Assembly (NCBI GenBank): GCA_034189325.1
Contig: JAXHUM010000013.1
Coordinates: forward strand, 1 to 28,845
Length of the DNA stretch: 28,845 bases
Direction: 5' to 3'
Source: JAXHUM01 sp034189325
GTDB taxonomy: Bacteria; Desulfobacterota; DSM-4660; Desulfatiglandales; Desulfatiglandaceae
Numbering within the stretch: the first letter of the stretch is position 1; every line of letters starts with the position of its first letter. Positions 8,164 through 15,292 of the stretch are shown here, in pieces. Both the position numbers and the translations under genes were made by a program. Below the pieces are notes generated by a model. The model did not search any database. It was not told the origin of the DNA and worked only from the letters and a program-made list of their open reading frames with translations.

Positions 8164-9594
8164 TCAGTCGTCTCGACCGACCCTGTGGATCTTTATCAGG
8201 TTCGTGGATCCTTTTTTGAGCGCTAGTCCCGTAACAATGACAATAACATCATCCTTCTTGACGGCCTTGTTTTCGACAATGATTCTTTCTCCCGCCTCTA
8301 TGATTTCCTTTGTGTCGTTTATGGCAGGTATCAAGAAAGGCGTGATCCCCCACACAAGGGAGAGCCGATTGTAAATCCTCTGAGATGGTGAAAAGGCATA
8401 AACCGGGCGGGGAGGCCTCTGTTGAGAAATAATCCTGGACGTCTTTCCTGAAATCGAAAATGTGACAATCGCCTTTGCTCCCACCCGATGGGCGATCTTA
8501 ACGCATGATTGGGCCACGGCAGATGTCATTATATCATCATCATGGTTGTTCTCAAAACTGGTATTGTATCTCATAAAGGAGGATGCCTCCGACTCAATCG
8601 CTATCCTCGTCATCATCTGTACCGCCTTGACAGGGTATTTTCCAACGGCGGTTTCGCCGGAGAGCATGATCGCGTCCGTTCCATCATAGATCGCGTTGGC
8701 CACATCCGATGCCTCAGCACGGGTCGGAATAGGTTTGTCCGTCATGGTCTCCAACATCTGCGTAGCGGTAATAACCGGCTTATTCGCCTTGTTCGCCTTA
8801 TAGATGATAGCCTTTTGTATCTTAGGCACCTGTTCAGGCCTTAGTTCAACCCCTAGGTCACCACGGGCCACCATGATGGCGTCTGTCTCTTTTATTATTT
8901 CATCCAGATGTTGAATCGCCTCAGGTTTTTCGATCTTCGCAATAACAGGTATGTCTGCTCCTTGCTTCTTCAAGATGTTTTTGATGATCTTGATATCTTT
9001 GGCACTCCTGACAAAAGAAAGGGCAAAAAAATCCACTCCCAGCTCAATACCAAAGAGAAGGTCTTTTTTGTCTTTGGTTGTCAAAGAGGGAGATGACACG
9101 TCAACACCGGGGAGGTTGATCCCCTTGTTCTGTCTCAGAAGTCCCCCGTTAATGATTCTACAGGTAACCGTATCCTTTGTTTTGGAAAGAACCTTAAGTT
9201 CAATGAGCCCGTCATCAAGGAGGATTTTATCACCTATCTTTACATCTCCTGTCAGATGTTTGTAGGTGGTCGATATAATCTCTGACGTACCGGATCGCTT
9301 TCGGGATGTTATTGAAACGATTCCATTCTTTTTCAGAAGAACGGGGCCACCCTCTTTAAGGGAGCCGACCCGCATCTTTGGGCCTTGAAGGTCAAGCATG
9401 ATACCGACAGACCGGTCCATATCCTTTGAGAGCGAACGGATCGTCTTTGCAACCCTTTCGTGTTCAGGGTAGTCCCCGTGAGAGAAGTTGAGGCGGGCGA
9501 CATTCATGCCTGATGAAATCAACTTCTTCAGGACAGGCCTGGTATTGGATGAGGGTCCGATTGTGGCAATGATCTTGGTTTTGCGGGTATGCAT
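8164..9594 (-). CDS. pyk: pyruvate kinase, K+-independent type
   Basis: A 476-residue glycolytic enzyme making pyruvate and ATP from PEP and ADP. Motifs: TKIIATIGPSS at the N terminus, ARLNFSHG, MVARGDLGVEL (Mg/phosphate site), VITATQMLETM and a C-terminal regulatory-type domain ending in KIHRVGRDD. At the monovalent-cation site LDLQGPK (67-73), Leu69 and Lys73 correspond to positions 113 and 117 of muscle enzyme. Lys at 117 together with a hydrophobic 113 is the signature of K+-independent enzymes. The start at 9594 has GGAGGAGG about 7 nt upstream; the ATG at 9618 lies before that ribosome site. It is first gene of the five-gene minus-strand block. Confidence 0.96.
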   Translation of the reverse strand: MHTRKTKIIATIGPSSNTRPVLKKLISSGMNVARLNFSHGDYPEHERVAKTIRSLSKDMDRSVGIMLDLQGPKMRVGSLKEGGPVLLKKNGIVSITSRKRSGTSEIISTTYKHLTGDVKIGDKILLDDGLIELKVLSKTKDTVTCRIINGGLLRQNKGINLPGVDVSSPSLTTKDKKDLLFGIELGVDFFALSFVRSAKDIKIIKNILKKQGADIPVIAKIEKPEAIQHLDEIIKETDAIMVARGDLGVELRPEQVPKIQKAIIYKANKANKPVITATQMLETMTDKPIPTRAEASDVANAIYDGTDAIMLSGETAVGKYPVKAVQMMTRIAIESEASSFMRYNTSFENNHDDDIMTSAVAQSCVKIAHRVGAKAIVTFSISGKTSRIISQQRPPRPVYAFSPSQRIYNRLSLVWGITPFLIPAINDTKEIIEAGERIIVENKAVKKDDVIVIVTGLALKKGSTNLIKIHRVGRDD

Positions 9595-9667
9595 GGATTT
9601 CCTCCTCCAGTGCGTCAATAAACTGATAAAGTCTCAATAAGTATTAGCAACAGCCGTGCCAACAGCT

Positions 9668-9696
9668 GATTTATCGTTGTATTCTATTTCGGTCAA
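9668..9696 (-). promoter_or_regulatory. candidate sigma-70 promoter of pyk operon
   Basis: On the minus strand TTGACC (5/6 match to -35) is followed after 17 nt by TAAATC (3/6 match to -10). The predicted start would lie roughly 65 nt before the pyk ATG. Only the -35 is strong. Confidence 0.3.
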
Positions 9697-9729
9697 GCTG
9701 TTTATAGCATCATATATTCAAGAAACTGT

Positions 9730-9751
9730 GAGCAGCCCCAAGGGGCTTCTC
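9730..9751. repeat. imperfect inverted repeat upstream of the pyk promoter
   Basis: AGCCCC (9734-9739) and GGGGCT (9742-9747) are perfect complements. They are extended by GAG and CTC with one mismatch, giving a 22-bp near-palindrome. No T-run follows on either strand, so a protein-binding site or relic is as likely as a terminator. Confidence 0.4.
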
Positions 9752-9935
9752 ATCGGATCGAAGAGACAGCCGGGGTGCCGCCATGTGAATCCGGCAATTT
9801 AACCAAGGGTCAGACTGTCAAAAAATTGACTGTCCGGGACATACAACATCGGATTGTCGGAGCATTGCATCATGGTGAGACCTAAACACATTGCAATCAT
9901 TAAGAAATTAAACCAGTATCCGCCCAAGAGGTCTT

Positions 9936-9950
9936 GGGCATGGTTCTTGC
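9936..9950 (+). promoter_or_regulatory. sigma-54-like -24/-12 promoter element
   Basis: GGGCATGGTTCTTGC matches the TGGCAC-N5-TTGC consensus: GG and GC dinucleotides with exactly 10 nt between, CA after the first GG, and TTGC at -12. Mismatches are the first T and the C at the end of TGGCAC. It points toward the HD-GYP/motA/motB operon and would leave a 5' leader of about 170 nt. Confidence 0.4.
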
Positions 9951-10076
9951 GATCAGAACTCATCGCGAGAGATGGGACGTATCTTTGATAGAGTGGATCC
10001 CATTTTTGCCTCGCAGGAAAGAGGGTTCATTGACGAGTCTACAGGGACGGCCTTTCGAAATATGAGAGGCTCCTTT

Positions 10077-10100
10077 GCCTGCCCTGTCCCCATGGCAGGC
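10077..10100 (+). other. 5' leader hairpin before the HD-GYP gene
   Basis: GCCTGCC (10077-10083) and GGCAGGC (10094-10100) form a 7-bp GC-rich stem with a 10-nt loop, 36 nt before the ATG. Its left arm overlaps CCCTGT (10082-10087), which can instead pair with ACAGGG at 10041-10046, so two exclusive folds are possible. Confidence 0.35.
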
Positions 10101-10135
10101 GCCCGTGTGAATTCTCATGGGGTTTGGAGTGAAAT

Positions 10136-11311
10136 ATGAATATTCTCATTGTTGATGATGATGCGTCAACCCTCGGGTTGTTGGAGAAGGATTTAGGGAA
10201 ATCCGGCCACAAGGTTTTTTTGGCGCATGACGGAAAAGAGGCGTGGTCAAAACTTCAATCTGCTTCCTATGACCTGGTGCTGAGCGATTGGATGATGCCT
10301 GAGATCGATGGCTTGGAGCTTTGCAGGCTGATACGCGGTGCCGATTTCAAGCGCTACATCTATTTTATTATAATCAGCGCGAAGGATGTCAAGCAGGAAA
10401 TTCTCCATGGTTTTGAATCCGGGATAGACGACTATATAACGAAACCGATTGATCTGGATGATCTCCGCGCACGTATAAAGGTGGGTGCCAGGATTGTCAC
10501 ACTGGAAAAAGATCTTAGCGAAAAATATGATGAGATCAGGAGGAATTACCTCCAGACAATCCGAATGTTCGCTAGCCTGGTGGAGGTATATGACGAGGAC
10601 CTTGGAGGACACTCCAGGAGGGTGGCTGAAATATCCCGGGAACTGGCCAAACGGCATCCCGACGTATCAGAGGAAGACCTTCCCCTGGTAGAGACCGCCG
10701 GCCTGCTCCACGATATTGGCATGGTAGGCCTCCCACGAGAAATACTGACAAAGAAACGAACGGAGATGAATGGAGAGGAAAGGCAACTGTTCTTGTCTCA
10801 TCCGGTTCGAGGGGAGATTATTCTTAAAGAGATCGATTTCTTGCGTCCCATTGCAAAGCTCGTGAGGGCCCACCATGAACAGCACAATGGCCTCGGATTT
10901 CCTGATAGCCTGCCTGCGAACAAGATTCCCCTTTTGGCAAAGATCTTGTCCTCCGCTTCCATGTACGACAATTTTGTTCATAGGGGAAATATCTCTTATG
11001 AAGAGGTTCCCGCTAAATTAAAACAGTTCGAGGGTTATCAACTGGACCCCGCGCTCATTGAGATTCTACTGGAAATCAACCTTGAAAATATTGAGAGGGA
11101 AAAGGGAAAGACATTCGTGGAGGTACTTGTGGATGACCTGGAAGAGGGGATGGTGCTGGCAGAAGATATCCGTATGAAGAGTGGGGCAATGGTCATGCCC
11201 AGAGAAACAACACTGTCAAACTACGGCATTGAGAGGCTTCGAGGCTACTATCACGAGCTTGCAGGAATCTCGAATAAAGTAAGTGTCTACAAAAGCGATG
11301 TGAGAGGATGA
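10136..11311 (+). CDS. response regulator with REC and (degenerate) HD-GYP domain
   Basis: A 391-residue cytosolic two-component output protein. The receiver domain (1-125) has the acidic pair Asp7/Asp8, phospho-acceptor Asp51 (LSDWMMPEIDG), Ser81 and Lys103 (ITKPID). The HD-GYP domain spans about 145-315: Glu150, GGHSRRV (His159), LLHDIG (His192/Asp193), His222 and HHE (246-248). Several signature positions differ: HDIGK is HDIGM, DGxGYP is NGLGFP, and the ADxYD motif near the end is ASMYD. It may thus have weak or no c-di-GMP hydrolysis. A C-terminal segment (about 328-385) resembles the small accessory domain of similar regulators. The ATG has GGAG 6 nt upstream. motA starts 1 nt after the stop, so it is likely a stator or motility regulator. 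Confidence 0.88.
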   Translation: MNILIVDDDASTLGLLEKDLGKSGHKVFLAHDGKEAWSKLQSASYDLVLSDWMMPEIDGLELCRLIRGADFKRYIYFIIISAKDVKQEILHGFESGIDDYITKPIDLDDLRARIKVGARIVTLEKDLSEKYDEIRRNYLQTIRMFASLVEVYDEDLGGHSRRVAEISRELAKRHPDVSEEDLPLVETAGLLHDIGMVGLPREILTKKRTEMNGEERQLFLSHPVRGEIILKEIDFLRPIAKLVRAHHEQHNGLGFPDSLPANKIPLLAKILSSASMYDNFVHRGNISYEEVPAKLKQFEGYQLDPALIEILLEINLENIEREKGKTFVEVLVDDLEEGMVLAEDIRMKSGAMVMPRETTLSNYGIERLRGYYHELAGISNKVSVYKSDVRG

Positions 11312-11312
11312 A

Positions 11313-12101
11313 ATGGATATCGCAACAATCATAGGTCTTCTGGGCGGAACCGTACTTGTTGTTTCCGCTGTCATACTAGGTGGCAGCGCGCTCATATTTT
11401 TTAATATCCCAGGTCTGTTAATTGTCGTCGGCGGGACTATCGCCACATCTTTTATAAAATTCAGCATGGGAGATGTCATCAATTCCATAAAGGTCGTCAT
11501 GAAGGCCTTCCTGGTCAAGATCGAGGCTCCGGACGAAATGATAAGGAAGATGGTATCCTATACAAGGATCGCCAAAAAAGAGGGTTTAATTGCCCTTGAA
11601 AAGGAGGACCCAGGGGATGAATTCGCCACTAAGGCGCTGCGCTACCTCTCTGATGGCTATGACGAGGGGTTGATCGCTGATATGCTTCAAAAGGATATTC
11701 GTTTGACAGTCAATCGTCATAGTGTCGGACAGAACTTATTCAAGGGTATGGGAGCGTCGGCCCCGGCATTCGGAATGATAGGAACACTTATCGGTCTTGT
11801 CCAAATGCTCGCCAGTATGGATAATCCGGCCAGTATCGGGCCTGCAATGGCTGTTGCTCTCCTGACGACACTCTATGGTGCCCTGATCGCCAATCTTGTT
11901 TGTTTGCCTATTGCGGATAAACTGTCCATGCGAAGCCAAGAAGAACAGGAAAACAAGAACATAATTCTTGAAGCCTCGATTGGGATAGCACGAGGCATGG
12001 CCCCTATGGTTCTTGAAGAATCCCTGAAGATCTATCTTTCACCAAAAGATCGGCAGTTGGCTTCTGAAAGGAGTGGGGAAGAGGCTGAAAAAAGTGAGTG
12101 A
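11313..12101 (+). CDS. motA: flagellar motor stator protein MotA
   Basis: A 262-residue inner-membrane protein that forms the ion-conducting stator with MotB. Four membrane segments are visible at about 5-29, 32-50, 150-170 and 178-202, with a large cytoplasmic loop between the second and third carrying charged residues for rotor contact. The conserved block GASAPAFGMIGTLIGLVQ and the later CLPIADKL contain the structural prolines (Pro151, Pro199) of the family. GAGG precedes the ATG, 1 nt after the HD-GYP stop. Its 3' end overlaps motB by 8 nt if the GTG at 12094 is the motB start. Confidence 0.95.
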   Translation: MDIATIIGLLGGTVLVVSAVILGGSALIFFNIPGLLIVVGGTIATSFIKFSMGDVINSIKVVMKAFLVKIEAPDEMIRKMVSYTRIAKKEGLIALEKEDPGDEFATKALRYLSDGYDEGLIADMLQKDIRLTVNRHSVGQNLFKGMGASAPAFGMIGTLIGLVQMLASMDNPASIGPAMAVALLTTLYGALIANLVCLPIADKLSMRSQEEQENKNIILEASIGIARGMAPMVLEESLKIYLSPKDRQLASERSGEEAEKSE

Positions 12102-12822
12102 CGGGTTAGAACAAAAAATAAAGAAGCTCCAGGCCGAAGTCCAGGAGGGAGCCCCCGCATGGGTTGTTACATTTGGAGACCTTATGAGTCTCCTCCTCTG
12201 TTTTTTTGTCTTGCTGCTCTCTTTTTCAGAAATGGATCGCAAGAAATATAAAATCGTCTCTGGGTCGATTCAACAGGCCTTCGGCGTGCAGAAGAGGATT
12301 CCGGTCTTTGAGTCTCCAAAGGGAGAGAAGATTATCGCCAAGAATTTTGACCAAAGAGCTATTGTCAACCCGGTTCTCGAAAGACTTATGAAAACGGTGG
12401 TAGTGGAAGTGCAATCTCGCTTTAAAGAGGTAGAAAATCTGATTGAGATCAATATCTCAAAGGATGAGGCGACTATTCGATTGATGGGGGAAACGACCTT
12501 TGATTCAGGTAAAGCGGATATCCGACCTCAAATGATTCCTCTTCTGGATAAAATCGGAGCAGTGCTGAAAAAGTCGGATGGAGACATCATTATCGCCGGT
12601 CATACGGACAATCAACCGGTTAGAGGCGGACCGTACGAATCGAACCTGGGACTGTCAAACGCCCGCGCTGCGAAGGTTGCCAACTACTTGTTGAAGCGAC
12701 TATCCATTGATCCGAAAAGAATTTCGACTATGGGATTTGGAGAGTACAGACCGATTGAATCGAATGATACGACGGACGGAAGGGAAAGGAACCGCCGAGT
12801 GGAGATTGTCCTTAAGAAATGA
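12094..12822 (+). CDS. motB: flagellar motor stator protein MotB
   Basis: A 242-residue stator subunit: one N-terminal membrane helix (about 22-45) and a periplasmic OmpA-like peptidoglycan-binding domain. Asp29 in FGDLMSLLL is the ion-binding aspartate. The OmpA domain carries AGHTDNQPV, LSNARAAKV, FGEYRPI and GRERNRRVEI. I choose the GTG at 12094, which has GAGG 9 nt upstream and overlaps the end of motA; the GTG at 12073 has its GGA touching the start codon and is less likely. Sequence alone does not tell whether the stator uses H+ or Na+. It converges with topA, 12 bp between stops, with no terminator hairpin visible. Confidence 0.94.
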   Translation: MSDGLEQKIKKLQAEVQEGAPAWVVTFGDLMSLLLCFFVLLLSFSEMDRKKYKIVSGSIQQAFGVQKRIPVFESPKGEKIIAKNFDQRAIVNPVLERLMKTVVVEVQSRFKEVENLIEINISKDEATIRLMGETTFDSGKADIRPQMIPLLDKIGAVLKKSDGDIIIAGHTDNQPVRGGPYESNLGLSNARAAKVANYLLKRLSIDPKRISTMGFGEYRPIESNDTTDGRERNRRVEIVLKK

Positions 12823-12834
12823 TGAAATTCATAC

Positions 12835-15234
12835 TTATTGGGGAGAAGAGAGGGGCCTTGTGAAATGGCAGCCCTTTTTCCGGCATGCCAAAAATGGTCC
12901 GGAATCCTTGCTAGTCTTGATGCTCAACACCGGGGTGCCGCAGTCAGGACATGTCTCGTCAAAAGGCTCGTCCCATGTGGCAAAGCGACATTCAGGATAA
13001 CGGTTGCAGGCATAGAATTTCCTCCCCTTCTTGGATAGCCTCTCAACAAGGGTGCCTTTACATCCTTCATTGGGGCAGGGGACGTTCGTACTCATCGCTT
13101 CCGTCCGGGTGCATTGAGGGTAGTTCTCGCATGCCAAAAACCTCTGGCCCGAGCGATTGATTTTTACGATCATCCTACCGTCGCATGACTTGCATCGTAT
13201 CTCGGGGGCTTCCCTGTCTTGTTCACCAAGAGCATTGTTCGGCAGCGGCCTTGTATTCTTGCAGGCTGGGTAGCCTGAGCAGGCTATGAAGGATCCGAAT
13301 TTTCCCTTTTTGACGACCATGGGGCTGCCACATTTTTCACAAACGCCCGCCTCCTCGATCTCAGGAGTCTTTGTTATGTGGATATGTCCCTTTTCATCTC
13401 TTGAATAATCGGCTGTGTTGGTGCATTCGGGGTAACCTGTGCAGGCAAGGAACAGGCCATTTCTCCCCGACTTGATGACCATTGGACGGTTGCATTGATC
13501 ACAGACAATCTCCGTTTGGACCTCTCCCTTGAGTTCTTGTTCCGCGTCCTTGAGGTGTTGCAGGAAGGGGTCGTAAAATCTTCTGAGCACCTCGGTCCAT
13601 TTCACTTTACCCTGCTCGATCTTGTCCAAGTTGTTTTCCATCTGGGCGGTAAAGTCCGTATTCAAGATGTCTGGAAAGCCCCTGATCAGAAAGTCCGTAA
13701 CCAGAAATCCCAATTCTGTTGGTTTGAAACGCTTTTTCTCCAGTACGACATATTCCCTGCCGCTGATATTGCTGAGGATTGCCGCGTATGTTGATGGACG
13801 GCCGATACCATTTTCTTCCAGGGCCTTAATAAGTGTTGCCTCGGTGAACCTGGGCGGAGGCTGAGTAAAATGTTGGGCCGGCTCAAGTTTGAGGAGTGTC
13901 AGGAGTTGATCTTCTTCCAAGGGCGGGAGTTGTTCCCCCTGATTTTTGTCCCTGTTCTCTTGGCCCCGATCTTCCGTGTAGAGGATAGTAAACCCCTTGA
14001 ACGTCACGATCGAACCGGAAGCCCGAAAGGTGGTTCTTCCCGCTTTGATATCGACCTGTGTCTGGTCAAGGAGGGCTGGATTCATCTGGCAGGCAACAAA
14101 TCTCTTCCAGATAAGTGTATACAGAGAGAGTTGATCCTTGCTGAGATAGTGACCTATCGTGTCGGGGGCAAGATCAACAGATGTAGGTCGAATCGCCTCG
14201 TGGGCCTCTTGGGCCCCCTTGCGGCTCTTAAAGTGATTTGGTTTATTGGGCAGGTAGTCCTTTCCGAATTCCTGATGAATATACTCTCTTGCAGCGGACA
14301 CGGCATCGTCTGCTAGATGAAAGGAATCCGTTCTCATGTAGGTTATAAGACCTACCTGGCCCTGTTCCCCCAGTTCGATTCCTTCGTAGAGATTCTGGGC
14401 GATAGACATGGTCTTTTTTGCGGAGAACCCAAATCTCCTGCTTGCTTCCTGCTGCAGGAGACTGGTAATGAAAGGGGGAGGCGGGTTTTTCTTTTTCTTT
14501 TTTTTCTGGACCTTTGCGACCTTGAACGGCTCTTGTTGTATTTCGGAGATTATCTCGTTGGTCTGGTCTCCGTTTTTCAGTTCAATCTTCTTTCCCTTAT
14601 AGCGGCTTAGCTTGGCTTTAAATCTCGGTGGCTCTTGGGCCTCGAGATGGGCGGTAAGAGACCAGTACTCCTGGGGCTCAAATGCGTAAATTTCTTTTTC
14701 TCTCTCGCAAATCATTCGAACCGCCACAGACTGTACGCGACCCGCACTCAAGCCTCCTTTGACCTTTGACCAGAGCAGGGGAGAAATCTGATATCCGACA
14801 AGTCGGTCAAGGACTCTCCTGGCCTGTTGAGACTCGAATTTGTCACTGTCAATATCCTGTGGTGATGCAATGGCTTGCCGGATCGCCTTTGCAGTGAGTT
14901 CATTAAACAGGACACGGTGTATCCTCGATTTTCCGGTTTTCAGCTCCTGAGCGATATGCCAAGCAATAGCCTCTCCTTCCCTGTCAGGGTCTGGGGCCAG
15001 GTAAATTTTTTCCGCATGCTTTCCCGCTTCTTTCAGTCCCTTTAGAATCTTACCCTTTCCTTTTATGGTCGTGTACTGTGGCTCGAAATTATTGTCGATA
15101 TCCACTCCAAGGTTTTTCGTCGGTAGGTCCTTGAGATGACCGACCGACGCCATAATTTTAAAATCGCTACCTAGATATTTCTTGATTGTTTTGGCCTTGG
15201 CCGGTGATTCTATGATCAGTAAGTTATTGGGCAT
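12835..15234 (-). CDS. topA: DNA topoisomerase I (type IA)
   Basis: A 799-residue enzyme that relaxes negative supercoils by transient single-strand breakage. The Toprim domain (1-140) has Glu9 in LIIESPAKAKT and DPDREGEA at 82-89; the active-site tyrosine is Tyr299 in GLITYMRTDS. The region SAGRVQSVAVR and the later GIGRPSTYA are family-typical. The C-terminal 210 residues hold five zinc-ribbon-like modules with paired Cys motifs (CDQC, CEKC, CKSC, CPNEGC and CPDC, each followed by a later Cys pair), more than the three tetracysteine motifs of the E. coli enzyme. A Lys6-Asn-Pro4 stretch lies at 244-254. It follows dprA by 58 bp, a common bacterial order. Confidence 0.97.
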   Translation of the reverse strand: MPNNLLIIESPAKAKTIKKYLGSDFKIMASVGHLKDLPTKNLGVDIDNNFEPQYTTIKGKGKILKGLKEAGKHAEKIYLAPDPDREGEAIAWHIAQELKTGKSRIHRVLFNELTAKAIRQAIASPQDIDSDKFESQQARRVLDRLVGYQISPLLWSKVKGGLSAGRVQSVAVRMICEREKEIYAFEPQEYWSLTAHLEAQEPPRFKAKLSRYKGKKIELKNGDQTNEIISEIQQEPFKVAKVQKKKKKKNPPPPFITSLLQQEASRRFGFSAKKTMSIAQNLYEGIELGEQGQVGLITYMRTDSFHLADDAVSAAREYIHQEFGKDYLPNKPNHFKSRKGAQEAHEAIRPTSVDLAPDTIGHYLSKDQLSLYTLIWKRFVACQMNPALLDQTQVDIKAGRTTFRASGSIVTFKGFTILYTEDRGQENRDKNQGEQLPPLEEDQLLTLLKLEPAQHFTQPPPRFTEATLIKALEENGIGRPSTYAAILSNISGREYVVLEKKRFKPTELGFLVTDFLIRGFPDILNTDFTAQMENNLDKIEQGKVKWTEVLRRFYDPFLQHLKDAEQELKGEVQTEIVCDQCNRPMVIKSGRNGLFLACTGYPECTNTADYSRDEKGHIHITKTPEIEEAGVCEKCGSPMVVKKGKFGSFIACSGYPACKNTRPLPNNALGEQDREAPEIRCKSCDGRMIVKINRSGQRFLACENYPQCTRTEAMSTNVPCPNEGCKGTLVERLSKKGRKFYACNRYPECRFATWDEPFDETCPDCGTPVLSIKTSKDSGPFLACRKKGCHFTRPLSSPQ

Positions 15235-15292
15235 ATGGGTTATCCGTTCTTGGTGACCTGTTTACATGAAAGCCGTATCTCAGCGCAAGATG

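Larger units (their letters stand above)
9595..10135. other. 541-bp divergent intergenic region between pyk and the HD-GYP/mot operon
   Basis: No convincing gene lies here. It holds a candidate sigma-70 promoter for pyk (9668-9696), an inverted repeat (9730-9751), a small symmetric AT-rich element (9813-9834), a sigma-54-like element reading right (9936-9950) and alternative hairpins close to the HD-GYP gene (10041-10100). A 38-codon frame at 9872-9988 has no ribosome site. Confidence 0.6.

Noticed and set aside
9872..9988. 38-codon open frame in the pyk/HD-GYP intergenic region
   Set aside because: No ribosome site, no recognisable features, and the sigma-54-like element lies inside it.
10021..10135. 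c-di-GMP riboswitch in front of the HD-GYP gene
   Set aside because: The conserved core sequences of the c-di-GMP-I class are not present; only generic hairpins are seen.
12823..12834. Shared terminator between convergent motB and topA
   Set aside because: Only 12 bp separate the stops, and there is no GC-rich stem or T-run there.
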